From Alteromonas sp. KUL42 (GTDB lineage: Bacteria; Pseudomonadota; Gammaproteobacteria; Enterobacterales; Alteromonadaceae), in the NCBI RefSeq assembly GCF_006538325.1, contig NZ_BJKK01000013.1, positions 62,001 through 126,000 of the forward strand: a stretch of DNA of 64,000 nucleotides, read 5' to 3'. The notes below the pieces were generated by a model that did not search any database, was not told where the DNA came from, and saw only the letters and a list, made by a program, of their open reading frames with translations. A program made the translations under genes and the position numbers. Shown here piece by piece: positions 1-10,316 of the stretch (position 1 is its first letter; every line of letters starts with the position of its first letter).

Positions 1-2836
1 AGGGTTCATAAGAAGAAGAGAAGTAATCGATTGACGCGAAACCATCTTGGCGCCCAGGTGTATCACCATAGGTTCCGTGACCGTTCCAGTTGTCATTTGA
101 TGAACCTACAACCGAGCAATATCTGTCTATCAAATTCACCTTATCAACGGATAAGCCATCGATGGGTGAGCCGATCACATTAACGCCTTCAATCTGAGAT
201 TTGCCCATGTTGTCAAACTTGAGCCCCATGAATTCGTAAGTAAGCCCCTCGATGCCAACATTGTTGCGTCTTGAGCCGTTACTTAAACCATAACCTTTGG
301 GCACATATATGGTCATTGATAATGGGTCGACACCCGGTACAGAATTTACGTACAAGACTTTAGCGGTCGCATCGTAATACCATGATGGTTGCGTTGCACT
401 TTCGAGCTCGTTCACTGTAGTAGGCCCAGCAAACAACGGGAAGTGAGGTAATCTATGTGATCTTCCATGGTGGGCTGGATGTCTATCGCCTAATTGTATT
501 TCAGAGTAAGGCAGCCCAAAACAGAATACAAAGCCTTTTGGATTGTTTGCATCGTACATACCAGGTTGAGTTTGACAAGAGGCGCTGTATACGTTCGTCA
601 GACCACCTACTGCATTAAAGCCAGTTATGGGATCACCGCCACGAACCTTTGGCATTGTGCCGGGCTTTGCAATGATATCAACCCCCATGAAATTATCACC
701 ATCAAGGGTAAGCTCTGCGGCCGTATAAACTCCATCATTAACAATGATTGTGGATGCACCCTCGCCTACTGCTTGGCTGGCAGTCATACCGCCAGGCGTA
801 ATTTCAATTCGCTTGCCCAGCTTTAATATAGTTGGTGCGTATGGCGTGAACTTTTTCGCGCTAGATGATATCCATGGACGTCCAACTTTCATATCACCAG
901 AACTACCAGAAGCAACCCACATAGACATAGTTTTACATGTTGGCGCGATGGGTAAATCGAAAATATTCATTGTTTGTGGGTTAGCGCTTTCTACCGCTCC
1001 GGGTATATCCCATTCATATCGGTAATCACCGTTACCGTCAGAAAGATCACGGATTTCCGTGCCGCCTTCATCAAACTGCCGGAAAAGCACGCGACCAGAA
1101 ACTATAGAAGTCGCATATAATGTAAATCCTCCATTGAATGAATTGCCTTTTATGAGACTTCTATCCCAACGCATAAAATCAGAAGCAGAAGCACTAGCAC
1201 TACATACAAGCAATGGAGTTCCATCAGACGCAGTTTCAATTGTGTGCTGACTTCCTTTATCTGGAAATTCCCAAGGGTTTAAAATATTCGTATGCAGTGA
1301 GTCTATTTGAGTCACCGTATTGTTACTTATCTTGTCTCCTATTGTCTCAAGCTGTTCATCGCCAAGGCCTCCTTGAGGTTTATAGGCAGCATTTGGACCA
1401 GCACCTAAATATAACTCGCGGAAGTACACATCCCTCTGTTCACTTCCTTCTCCATTAATAAAGTCAAAGAATATTCGAATTTCATCACAGTTTTGGTTAA
1501 GAGGAATATTTGCGAACTTCAGCCTAAATTGCCTATCTATCCCTTCATTGCCCATAGAGTATTCTTGCCGAGCTGATGTTATCTCTGCGCCTTCGTTGAT
1601 TTGCTGAAGAAGAATACGACTTCTATCGTTTCCATTTGCATATGTATAGAATAGAAAAAGGACCGACATTGAGATTCTTTCTGAAGAAAAAAGCTCAGGG
1701 TGGTTTGATTTATTTATAGCCAAATACTTCCCACCAACCTGACCGGCATTGATTGATAATTTGTAAGCATCAATGTTGTTATAGGAAGACTTAGATAAAG
1801 CCAAAGAGCCTGTGAATGATGAAGCACCTTCAATGGAGTTGATACTTCGAGATATAATATTTTTTTGTATTGATGAGGAAGCTAAAGCACTTTCAACATC
1901 TGATATTTTTTCCGACACAAAATGAGCGTTAGCTACCTGATTGAATGAGTTAGGTCCGGCAAGTTCGCATTCACTCTCACCAGTGAATTTACTATCATGA
2001 AGTACTTTTCTAGGGTTAACTCCTCTAAAAATAATTCGAAACTCTGAATTGTTCGTTACCCGTACAAAATAAAATCTGTTCTGTACAAAGTCACCTGGTA
2101 GCAACGGATCACCATCATAATCGGTAATTGGTAAATTTCCTAAATTGTTAATGTTTAGAGTTACTGGACCAGTATTAGTGGATTCTGCAGCAATCATGAA
2201 CATATCACCCGTAGCGTAATTCGTGTACGGTGCAAAAGTTGTAGCTACTATTGAGTTTGTACCGGTTACATTTCTTAGTTGTGTAGTCGGTGTTTTTAAC
2301 AATTCATGCACAAATTCAGTTGAGGCTGGAACCTGTGATTTTTCGTTCAAAGGTGTATTAGGTATTGTGTAACCACTAACAATTTGAAATCTGTCTGCCG
2401 AACCAGATACTCTTATCACATAAAATCGACCCGCCCGTAGATCTCCAGCTGAACACAAGGCCCCGTCGATGTGCCTAAAAGGTAATGGCGATAACCCCCC
2501 TATTGATAGAGTAGGGTTTGCCCCTGAATTTGTTTGAGTTGGGACAAATAAATATATCTGGTTATTTGCGTATTGGCTATGATAATTGGGAGCATCGCAT
2601 GTATATGCGTTTGACCCCGAAATATTCATGAGCTGGATGATAGGTTGGTTTTTTGCCGCCAGAACTGCGGGTGCCCCAACATCACTGTTAGCTAAATCGT
2701 TGATCACCTTGTGAAGGGTTTTAATTGAGCCACCGAGGCGAGTATTTACAGAGCTCGAAGTTGAGTTAACAACATTTTCAATCGTTTCAAGATCTGTTTG
2801 TGCATTTTCCAATGCCTCTCTATTTATTAATATCAT
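1..2836 (-). CDS. Phage tailspike/tail fibre with beta-helix-like region (partial, 3' end outside window)
   Basis: An uninterrupted frame runs from ATG at 2836 off the left edge of the window (945 codons seen). It starts 10 bases after the gpJ-like gene, the usual place for a receptor-binding protein. Two copies of one motif occur near residues 105-160 and 220-265 (cores TLSIGGLSPLPF and TLNINNLGNLPI, each followed by a RFYxxRV segment). From about residue 670 the sequence (TIIVNDGVYTAAELTLDG) looks like the start of a right-handed beta-helix, as in polysaccharide-binding or -cleaving tailspikes. Enzymatic activity cannot be judged because the C-terminus is missing. Structural phage role is near certain from position; the tailspike reading is inference. 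Confidence 0.8.
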   Translation of the reverse strand, partial: MILINREALENAQTDLETIENVVNSTSSSVNTRLGGSIKTLHKVINDLANSDVGAPAVLAAKNQPIIQLMNISGSNAYTCDAPNYHSQYANNQIYLFVPTQTNSGANPTLSIGGLSPLPFRHIDGALCSAGDLRAGRFYVIRVSGSADRFQIVSGYTIPNTPLNEKSQVPASTEFVHELLKTPTTQLRNVTGTNSIVATTFAPYTNYATGDMFMIAAESTNTGPVTLNINNLGNLPITDYDGDPLLPGDFVQNRFYFVRVTNNSEFRIIFRGVNPRKVLHDSKFTGESECELAGPNSFNQVANAHFVSEKISDVESALASSSIQKNIISRSINSIEGASSFTGSLALSKSSYNNIDAYKLSINAGQVGGKYLAINKSNHPELFSSERISMSVLFLFYTYANGNDRSRILLQQINEGAEITSARQEYSMGNEGIDRQFRLKFANIPLNQNCDEIRIFFDFINGEGSEQRDVYFRELYLGAGPNAAYKPQGGLGDEQLETIGDKISNNTVTQIDSLHTNILNPWEFPDKGSQHTIETASDGTPLLVCSASASASDFMRWDRSLIKGNSFNGGFTLYATSIVSGRVLFRQFDEGGTEIRDLSDGNGDYRYEWDIPGAVESANPQTMNIFDLPIAPTCKTMSMWVASGSSGDMKVGRPWISSSAKKFTPYAPTILKLGKRIEITPGGMTASQAVGEGASTIIVNDGVYTAAELTLDGDNFMGVDIIAKPGTMPKVRGGDPITGFNAVGGLTNVYSASCQTQPGMYDANNPKGFVFCFGLPYSEIQLGDRHPAHHGRSHRLPHFPLFAGPTTVNELESATQPSWYYDATAKVLYVNSVPGVDPLSMTIYVPKGYGLSNGSRRNNVGIEGLTYEFMGLKFDNMGKSQIEGVNVIGSPIDGLSVDKVNLIDRYCSVVGSSNDNWNGHGTYGDTPGRQDGFASIDYFSSSYEP

Positions 2837-2846
2837 TTCTTATTCT

Positions 2847-5800
2847 CTAGTAACTATTAAAAACGATTTCAATTTCTTGGGGGGTTAGTGCACGGCTGTA
2901 TATTTGTGGATCATAAATCTGGCCGTCGAACGTATTTGAGCCTGATCCACCAAAGGCACCGACTAGATAATCAAGTGTTAAGTCGCGTTGCTGAACGCCT
3001 ACCAATGAAGCCAATTCAACGCCATTAAGAAAAATTTTTACAGTTCCTGTAGCCGCGTCGTACGTGGCGCAAACGAAGTTCCAAACATCAACGCCACCGT
3101 TGTAGGGTGTTCTCAAGAAGTTACCTTCGGTTGTGGGCCACCCATGGCTAACTTCAAGCCAGTTGCCAGCCAAACGAAACGCTTCAGCTGCACCACTGCC
3201 AGTATCAGAACAGATTATGCCCTGTGAACCAGTTACTTTTTGCGTATTTATCCATGCGGTTTTGGTGTAACTTGCTGGCAATCTGTTCGCGTCAACTTCC
3301 AGCCAGGCAGTTGATCCATTGAAGTTCAGGCAATGTCCAAAGGTTGCATCATTTATAATAACAAGTGGCCCAATGGGAGTAACTGGCTCGCTGGCACTAC
3401 CGTTTGTGGCAAGTGAAGCTAAATTTGTGACGGGAATATCAAGAGAAAAATGTAGCGCATCATTAAGATAATATTTGTGTTCGTAGTTAATCGCGGTTAA
3501 GCGGCTAGTGAAATTATCGTTATTGCTTTTTTCAGTGAGTAAGAACGCTAGTTCGCGTGACGAATCATCGGCAACAATTTGATAAAGCGCGCTGGCGTAG
3601 TGGCTTCTATCAAGTGAAAGTGCCTGTTTGGGTGCGCGTGAAAGTAGCACATGATAGTTACTCGTGGTCGATTCACTGACAGGCATTGATTCAACGGTGC
3701 CATCTGTGTGCTGCAAAAATATCGTATAGCTTTTTTCCACCTCAAAAACTACCGATTGAGATAGCTCTAGCTCGAGTCCGTTTTGCGAATACACTTCACC
3801 GTCTTGCGTGCCTGTTCTAGTGTTGTCAGCAACAAGAATACGGTTACTCAAAACAAGAATGTCTGCTTCCTGCGTAGCTTCAAATTCGACAGCGATGTTT
3901 TGGTGCTGAATTTTATTCCACGCGCGCCATGCGTGGAAATAGGCTTGCTGATAGCTGCGAATGCCAGCGGTTTCAATTTTTTTAGGATTGATTACAGTCG
4001 CGCCCTTTGGCAGGCGGATTGTGTGTACCGCGTCATCGAGCGGATCAACATATTCTAGTTCTACTCCGTCATTCGTGCTCTGGTTGCCAAAGCGAACGGT
4101 ACGGGTTTCTGAACCTGGTAATTTATTTCTATGATTGAAAAGCAGTAAAGAGTCTGTGGTAAGTCTCTCAAATGTAAGTTTTATGACGCTTCCTCGCCGA
4201 TAAGCACGGCAAAAAATTGAGCTTGCCACCATCGCAATAGTTTCTTCGAAGCTAAGATTGTCACTATCAAAAGTATAGTTAAACTCTATTGCTTTCTCAG
4301 TGCCGAAGTAGTCTTCGACTTCTTTTACGGTGTTCTTGATGTTTTCAATGTCGATTTGATTTGTACTTATATTGCCAATGCGGTTGTCTAAACAAAGAGA
4401 AAGAATGATATCGTCCGCACGATTACTCGTTGACAGGACTGAGCTAGGTGCATTATTTATGATAGTTGTGATTTTGCGTGTAGCTAATAGGTTAAGCTTG
4501 CGCTCTTTAATAGCCAAGGCGCCGTTAGTTGCATAAGTAAGAGACTGTAACGTAGTTACATCACCGAAGTTATCATCTTGAATCCGTGCCATGGCATATA
4601 CATCGCGCCATTTCACTTCATCTACGACATTACCCTCAAAGTCTAAGTCACTTGGTGTTCTACGCCATGCGCGGACGCGACAACGACCTGAGAAATTAGG
4701 TCGAACTTTAAGTGTTTTTGCTCTTGTTGATTTTGTTAAATCTGAACCATCGATGATTATATCGTGTATTTCTGCTATGCCAATCGCATTGCCGAACTCA
4801 TCAACCTCCTGAACAGTTACTGCAACTTCTACATCAAATGGTATTTGCTTTTTACCATCGTCTTTATAAAGCCCATTAAGAGCAACAAAGTTAAAGTAAA
4901 TATCCGTTATGTTGGGATCATTCAAAATGAACCATCCCACTATCTTATTTCCAGTTGTAACTATTTTGGGACTAATATATCCAGTTTCTTCATTATCGTA
5001 AGTGGTGAGATTATCCCAGTCGGGGTTTACCGCCGATGGGTTATCGAGAAAAATAGCACCCTCACTTACATTTACAACAATATAAGTTCCATCTAAATTT
5101 ACGTTTTGCTGCTCAGGGTCAACAGTAATATCAACATTTTTAAAGGGGGTTTGGTTGCTCGGAAAATTTCCGTCAATAAGATTCCAATTTGAGTTTACTA
5201 ATTCTGGGTTTTGAAGAAACATTCCCGTTTCATCGCTTCCTGTTACAGTATAAGTACCAGAAAGATCGATTATTTGAGGTTCCACTCCATCATTGTAAAC
5301 AAAGATTGCACGGTCAATTCTAACTGTACTACCTGAATCGGCAATCGAACCAATTGTCTCATATGCAACAAACGAACTAAAAAACTAACCGACCGAGTAA
5401 ACTGGCCCTCACTTGAACCTGTAGGAGGCGCATTGAAAATAGCATTACTAATTTGAATAGAGTCTCCAGCTTCAAACTTTGTTGTAAAGTCTATTTCACT
5501 TGAAGGGTTAGCAACAATTTGCCCAAGAGAGGTAAATTTAATATCGTTATTTCCGTTTAAGCTATTACTGTTAGGAGCACGCAGTACTTGCCCATTAACG
5601 GCATTATTTCTTTTTGCGGCGAAGATTGGTTCATTGATAGCATTTCCAACAATAAGCTGTGGAGAATGCCCAGAGTTTGGTGATGTGAACGGTTTATATA
5701 TTTGTACAGATGCTCCAGGTATATCTAGTATTCTCGTTGTGTCGTCTTTTACTTCATTATCGGGTATCTCATACTCCCCTCTTCCTACAGACATATAAGC

Positions 5801-6280
5801 GTGTTCAACTTCCAGATGATTCTCAAACACTTTATATGCCGGTGCAATCATATCAGGGGTAGATCGAACCGTACCGAATATATCAGCTACACGTGCATTT
5901 ATACGCTCGCGGTTTGAACGTGAAGATAGTTCATTGTTTGGACTAGTTTGCTGATTATTCTTTAGCGCTGGGTTTGGCACATCCATAGTGAACGCAACCA
6001 CGGCTGATACCACGGCCACCACTGCAAAAATTACAGTAATTGGATCACCTGGATAGATAACGATATAGATATGACCGTCCAGCGTATTTAATCGAGCAAT
6101 GTCTTTAACTGTTCGTGGCGTGATATCGTTATTTTCTGATATCTGCTCGTGATAAATTCGCCCCGTAGAAGGAAACTGACTAAACTTGCTTGCTAGAAAA
6201 GCATTCACATCATCAACTTTCTTCACCTCCCATGTCGCTTTGTCAAAAACGTTTTCAATAAATGTTATTTTTACAGACAT
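2847..6280 (-). CDS. gpJ-like tail tip / host specificity protein, split by a frameshift, with C-terminal LamG-like domain
   Basis: Two overlapping frames (6280-5270 and 5285-2847) are parts of one protein. Reading on in the second frame from the T6 run at 5379-5384 gives 31 more sensible codons (including SSFVAYETIGSIADSG) before the nominal start of the second frame, for a joined protein of about 1144 residues, close to lambda gpJ. The N-terminal third has an early hydrophobic segment (VIFAVVAVVSAVVAF). The last 150 residues resemble a concanavalin/LamG jelly roll (WNFVCATYDAATGTVKIFLNG), so the tip may bind carbohydrate. Upstream are tail-tip genes, downstream the tailspike. The break is either a one-base homopolymer error or mutation, or a -1 frameshift at T TTT TTA. 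Confidence 0.8.
5378..5384 (-). other. T TTT TTA heptamer at the gpJ frame junction
   Basis: On the minus strand the zero frame reads AGT TTT TTA, so T TTT TTA is in the phase needed for -1 slippage. A -1 slip leads exactly into the downstream frame. The same outcome follows from one missing T in the run, so this is a junction with two explanations, not a proven recoding site. Confidence 0.45.
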
Positions 6281-6624
6281 TGGTAATACGTAACCTTTTC
6301 AAATCCACGCGCGGCAAGGCTTGGTTCAACGTTTTCGACGCCAAGCTCTGTGATATGTATGATTTTATTTTTGTAGTAAACGCCCAAATGAGGGCTAGTT
6401 TTTTGTCTTTGCATCAATGCTAGGCAGGGAGACTGCGGCGCTTCGAGTTTCTTGAATGAACGGCGTAAACTCATGCTTGCTTTGCGGTCATTTGATGGCC
6501 GCATGAAAAGCGTTAGCGCCTGTTCAATGTTATTACCCGTCAGTGCCTGCCAAACTTCAACTGTAAAATGCACACAGTTGTAGTTGGCCGGCGAATAGTT
6601 TCGGCCTAGAAATTTATCAAGCAT
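6271..6624 (-). CDS. NlpC/P60-like tail tip peptidase
   Basis: A 117-residue protein with a Cys in YNCVHFTVEVW near residue 17 and a His in HLGVYYKNKI near residue 79. This is the Cys-His arrangement and spacing of small NlpC/P60-type tail peptidases that sit just upstream of gpJ in siphophage tail modules (lambda gpK position). It would cleave cell-wall peptide at the tail tip during DNA entry. It overlaps the gpJ-like start by 10 bases and the preceding gene by one base, suggesting translational coupling. The family assignment rests on these two motifs and position. Confidence 0.7.
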   Translation of the reverse strand: MLDKFLGRNYSPANYNCVHFTVEVWQALTGNNIEQALTLFMRPSNDRKASMSLRRSFKKLEAPQSPCLALMQRQKTSPHLGVYYKNKIIHITELGVENVEPSLAARGFEKVTYYQCL

Positions 6625-7124
6625 TACAGGAACGCACGCAACATCGGGAACCTGTCTATTTGATAGGATTCACCTGTCTTATTGATGTTCAGCGAAGGGG
6701 CTTTTGCTTCAAAAGATGCACCATCACGATTAAAGTTAAAAGTGGTGATTTCCAACTGAATTGGACCAAATAACGGCTTGGTTAAATCGTCGCTACGATA
6801 TGTACGATAAATTACTGTTGGCTTTGTAGCATAAGATTTTTCACTTGCTACCGCATCTAGCTCAATTGGTAACACTTCACCAAGGTCCCCCAAATCAACT
6901 CTTAAGCCATAGTCGAGGTTATCACGAGTACCAATACTGGTTATTTTAAGTGGGTAGTAATCAAACGTTTGGTTTTGGCTGTTCTCAAGCGTGACCGTTG
7001 TACCGTTTGTAGAGTTTCGTACTAAATAATACGTTTTTGTAAAGCTAGGATGAGCTATCTCAAGTGTTTCCAACTGAACAATGCTGGAAGGTGAATTAAG
7101 GTAAAAATCAGAATATTCAGACAT
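6624..7124 (-). CDS. DUF1833-like minor tail protein
   Basis: A 166-residue protein opening with FYLNSPSSIVQLETLEIAHPSF and beta-rich throughout, matching my memory of the DUF1833 family of tail-tip proteins. It lies between the gpM-position protein and the NlpC/P60-like protein, with short overlaps on both sides. It has no signal peptide or membrane segment, as expected for a virion protein. The likely role is in the distal tail; the exact role is unknown. Confidence 0.65.
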   Translation of the reverse strand: MSEYSDFYLNSPSSIVQLETLEIAHPSFTKTYYLVRNSTNGTTVTLENSQNQTFDYYPLKITSIGTRDNLDYGLRVDLGDLGEVLPIELDAVASEKSYATKPTVIYRTYRSDDLTKPLFGPIQLEITTFNFNRDGASFEAKAPSLNINKTGESYQIDRFPMLRAFL

Positions 7125-7599
7125 TTTCAGAGAATTCTATCAACGTATTGTTAGCAAAATGCTCTATAATTGATATTGTACTACTAGTATCAGAACCAAA
7201 CGCATTGAAGATCATTACAAGCGCTTCATCGATATCTTCTTCGGGTTTCTTTTGCTTAACTTCCAGTGTGGCACTGCACTTAAACATTCCCCCTTCAATT
7301 CCATCCAAACGTAACGATTCTGGCATAAAGAAAGCTTCGTACTCCGAGACGTCGGCATAGTTAATTATCAAGTCTACCAAAAAAGAAACTGAGCCTGATT
7401 TCGTTGTAGTTCGATAGAATGCACGTAAGTAAGCATATTCATTTGCATCCAGTAACCATGACGCTGTAACTTTGTTACTCGCACCAATGATGTCTTTACG
7501 ATAACGGCCAAGACCACCGTCTAATTCAATGCGATGAGTCTCGTTTCCATCTTCAATGCTGTAAGCGCTTTGCAGTGGCGATAACACAAGCTTATCCAT
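7117..7599 (-). CDS. Minor tail protein (gpM position)
   Basis: A 160-residue soluble protein directly after the tape measure gene and overlapping its end by 8 bases. Features include an N-terminal RIELDGGLGRYRKD stretch and a later CSATLEVKQKK strand typical of distal-tail proteins that describe a beta-sandwich. Order and size fit the minor tail protein that follows the tape measure in lambda-like tails. The product family is inferred from context. Confidence 0.6.
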   Translation of the reverse strand: MDKLVLSPLQSAYSIEDGNETHRIELDGGLGRYRKDIIGASNKVTASWLLDANEYAYLRAFYRTTTKSGSVSFLVDLIINYADVSEYEAFFMPESLRLDGIEGGMFKCSATLEVKQKKPEEDIDEALVMIFNAFGSDTSSTISIIEHFANNTLIEFSENV

Positions 7600-9748
7600 T
7601 GCGCTTCCTTTGTGTTAGCGTGTTTCTATTCAGCGAGCTGCTTACACGGCTATTTGGATTAGCGAGATCTCCAGCTATAACCTTTGGTGCATCTCTTCGA
7701 ACTGTTTGCTGAGCAACTTCTAATGCAATGATTTTCACATCGGTAGCACTTAATCTCTCTACATGAAATTGTGCAGGCACTCTATTTTCTATGTGAACGT
7801 TAAGATTTGGCATAGCTGTTTTATAGTTTTGTTGAGCAGCGCTGTTTATCATGCCTTTAGACTCATGATGATTTGAAATCTTGCCGCTAACATTTGGCGT
7901 AAAAACCTCGTAACCTCTCTCACCAACAAGGTAACTTTGCCCAGCAACTACATTGCCGCCATGCTCCCGAGCTCCCGATAACCCCATCAGGTTGGAGGCA
8001 CGAATTGCACCATAGGCGATGACTGCACCAGCTGCTGCAACACCTAAAGCTGGACCAACTACGGGAATTACAGAAAGTGAACGATAGGCAGACATTGCGG
8101 CCGCTTCGGTGTCGGCTTTGATTTGAAATAGTGCTTTACGTTTTTCTTCATCTACAAGCGCACCGCCTATGCTCATTACTGCCTGAGCATACTGGCCTTG
8201 CTTCCCTTCCATGCCATCGAAATAACTACTCATCTGGTTGAATAAACCTTGATAGCTTTCTTGCAGCGCATTGTTTTTGTTCGTTTCAATTTCTTGAATA
8301 CGATCATTGTGCTGCTGCTCTGCTTGCTCTTTAGCGAGGCGATACTCAGCTTCAAGTTCGGCAGTTACCGCGTTCTTTTGTCGAAGCAGCTCAAACTCTG
8401 CTTCCATCGCTTGAACTTGGCGAGTGTAACGTCGGTTTTCTAACTCTCTATCGCGTTCCTCTGCGATTAACTTCTCTTCGTAAATTTGGTCATAGCGTTC
8501 GCGCGCGGCATCGATAAGTTGTTGTGTGGCTTTTTGGTCTTCGCTAGACTTTGCGCCTTCTTCAGAGTCAGACGTAACCAAGTCGTTTAGGTTGGTTTTA
8601 GAGCCCTTCTTAACTTGTTTTTGCGCTTCAATTTCAACTTTTTCAACAACATCATTCATCCATCTTTCAATGCGTTCAGATGGCATTTCTTGAAGAAGTA
8701 AGTTTTGCGTCTCTTCTCGCGCTTTGTCTGTCATCGCGCTAAATTCGTCAGAGAAGTTTTGCATTCTGGCAAGACCAGAACTGTCTATCCCCATCAAATC
8801 TAGCAGTGGCTTGGATGTTTGAGCAATCCAGTTAACGTTTTTAACCCACATGCTGCCGATTTCATAAAGCCCCTGCTTTATGAGTTTGAACACCGCGTGA
8901 AGCCCATGCGCCGTATCAGCAACGAAACCAAACCCTTTTGCAACTGACTTCAGTACTTTTTGTGCTACTACACCGAATCCGCCAGCTTCTTTTGCGTTGT
9001 TTACGAACATGTCACTGATGGCACCAATGAACGGTGCCGTTTCAGTCGCCAGTACTTGCCCAAAGCTCTGTGTGGTTTTCTTTGCTCGGTCAAACGCATC
9101 ATTTGCCATTTCGACTTTTGCCGCGTCGAAAAGGCTGAATGTGATACCAAGCTGTTCAGCTTCAACCATGTAATCACGGATGCCTTTGGCACCTTGATCC
9201 ATAAGGTTGATTAGTTCAGCACCCGACTTACCAAACAAAGACTGCGCGATATAAACCTTTTCTGATTGGTTTTCTACGTCTTTTAAACGATCAGAAATAA
9301 GCTTGAATTGTTCTTCAGGCGCTAAGTCTTTTATATCCTCAATAGCAAGACCAAGACCCTCAAGCGCATAACGCGCCTCGCCTGTTCCAGTTGATGCAAC
9401 TTGACCAAGCCCTTGCTGCATGCGTTTTAGCGACTTATTGAGCGCTTCACTGCTCACGCCTGACTGATTGGCGCCGTGTTGCAGACCACTCAATGCTTCA
9501 GTGGTCATGCCTAGCGCTTTAGCCGTTTTCGCCTGCTGGTCGATAAACTCAGCGTTCTTAGCACTTATCCGTGCAAGCGCAGCCACAGCAACGAGACCAA
9601 ACGCACCCATGGCCTTGGCAGCACCGCCTGCCATTTGGCGTGTCTTAACGGCCCATGACTTAGTATTTTTGTTGGCTTTTTTAAGCTCAGCGTTAAGCTT
9701 CGCGCTGCGGCCAACTAAGTCAATTGTTAATGTCGCTAATGTTGCCAT
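7592..9748 (-). CDS. Tail tape measure protein
   Basis: A 718-residue protein with a basic, Ala-rich N-terminus (KLNAELKKANKNTKSWA), the lambda-type segment AKALGMTTEALSGLQHGANQSG, a coiled-coil region around residues 400-500 and a hydrophobic stretch near 540-590 (VVGPALGVAAAGAVIAYGA). This layout is typical of tape measure proteins that set tail length and help form the DNA channel. At about 0.15 nm per residue the length would imply a tail near 100 nm, an estimate only. Its start overlaps the end of the frameshifted chaperone product, as in lambda-like phages. Confidence 0.9.
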   Translation of the reverse strand: MATLATLTIDLVGRSAKLNAELKKANKNTKSWAVKTRQMAGGAAKAMGAFGLVAVAALARISAKNAEFIDQQAKTAKALGMTTEALSGLQHGANQSGVSSEALNKSLKRMQQGLGQVASTGTGEARYALEGLGLAIEDIKDLAPEEQFKLISDRLKDVENQSEKVYIAQSLFGKSGAELINLMDQGAKGIRDYMVEAEQLGITFSLFDAAKVEMANDAFDRAKKTTQSFGQVLATETAPFIGAISDMFVNNAKEAGGFGVVAQKVLKSVAKGFGFVADTAHGLHAVFKLIKQGLYEIGSMWVKNVNWIAQTSKPLLDLMGIDSSGLARMQNFSDEFSAMTDKAREETQNLLLQEMPSERIERWMNDVVEKVEIEAQKQVKKGSKTNLNDLVTSDSEEGAKSSEDQKATQQLIDAARERYDQIYEEKLIAEERDRELENRRYTRQVQAMEAEFELLRQKNAVTAELEAEYRLAKEQAEQQHNDRIQEIETNKNNALQESYQGLFNQMSSYFDGMEGKQGQYAQAVMSIGGALVDEEKRKALFQIKADTEAAAMSAYRSLSVIPVVGPALGVAAAGAVIAYGAIRASNLMGLSGAREHGGNVVAGQSYLVGERGYEVFTPNVSGKISNHHESKGMINSAAQQNYKTAMPNLNVHIENRVPAQFHVERLSATDVKIIALEVAQQTVRRDAPKVIAGDLANPNSRVSSSLNRNTLTQRKRNG

Positions 9749-10316
9749 GATTTACCTTTTCGCCACGGACACTCACGCAGAAAGCTTTCCACTTGCTGGC
9801 GCTCTTCTGCTCGCTTTATATCTTTATGTTTGGTTCTATCGAACGTGATATCCATCGAGATGCATTTATTAACAAATCGAAGTTCCAGTTCTGTAGGGGT
9901 TAAGTGATTGTCTAACTCTTGAAGGGTGCAACCAAAGCTATCTGCTAAGCTGCAGAGCGCTGCTAGCTCTGGTCGCTTCGTGAGTTTTTTTCAGTTTGTT
10001 CCAAGGTGTCAGTATCGAGCTGTGTGAAGAAGAGGCCCGTTGCGTGTAAATTGGTGATTTGTGTTTGATCAAGAAGCTCATATAATTTTTGAGATTCTTC
10101 ATCGTTGTACTCACCAAACAGCATGAAGTAAGTATTGTTCAGGATGAGATTTTCTAACTTATCAATATCTACATCATTGGAAGCAATCATCTTCTGCGCT
10201 TCAATTTCACGATTGAGTGGCAAGCGGTGAAGTTCAATTTCACCTATGCCCGTTACATTAAAGGTTTTCTTGGTGCGCGGTAACGCACCAGCCATTATTT
10301 GTTCTGCAGTAATCAT
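9736..10316 (-). CDS. Tail assembly chaperone, long form by -1 frameshift (gpGT-like)
   Basis: Reading passes from the upstream frame into the -1 frame at A AAA AAC (9990-9984) and continues for 82 codons to a TAG at 9738-9736, giving about 193 residues. The extension begins LTKRPELAALCSLADSFGC and ends inside the tape measure start. Lambda-like and HK97-like phages make such a G/GT pair in a fixed ratio to load the tape measure during tail assembly; the position immediately upstream of the tape measure is exactly that. The slippery site, the phase and the open -1 frame are seen directly; the recoding itself is inferred. Confidence 0.8.
9963..10316 (-). CDS. Tail assembly chaperone, short form (gpG-like)
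   Basis: A 117-residue acidic protein (start ATG overlapping the tail tube gene end by 4 bases) between the tail tube gene and the tape measure. The size, location and slippery heptamer seven codons before its stop identify it as the short tail assembly chaperone. Sequence similarity to a named family was not recognised with certainty; the assignment comes from architecture. Confidence 0.75.
   Translation of the reverse strand: MITAEQIMAGALPRTKKTFNVTGIGEIELHRLPLNREIEAQKMIASNDVDIDKLENLILNNTYFMLFGEYNDEESQKLYELLDQTQITNLHATGLFFTQLDTDTLEQTEKNSRSDQS
9984..9990 (-). other. A AAA AAC -1 ribosomal slippery sequence
   Basis: On the minus strand the zero frame reads GAA AAA AAC, placing X XXY YYZ in the correct phase. 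After a -1 slip translation continues at CTC and stays open through the gap to the tape measure gene. Canonical heptamer, correct location and a coding -1 frame agree. Confidence 0.8.

Noticed and set aside
494-1458. Several plus-strand frames of 63-110 residues
   Set aside because: All lie antisense to the continuous tailspike frame and have no binding sites or family features.
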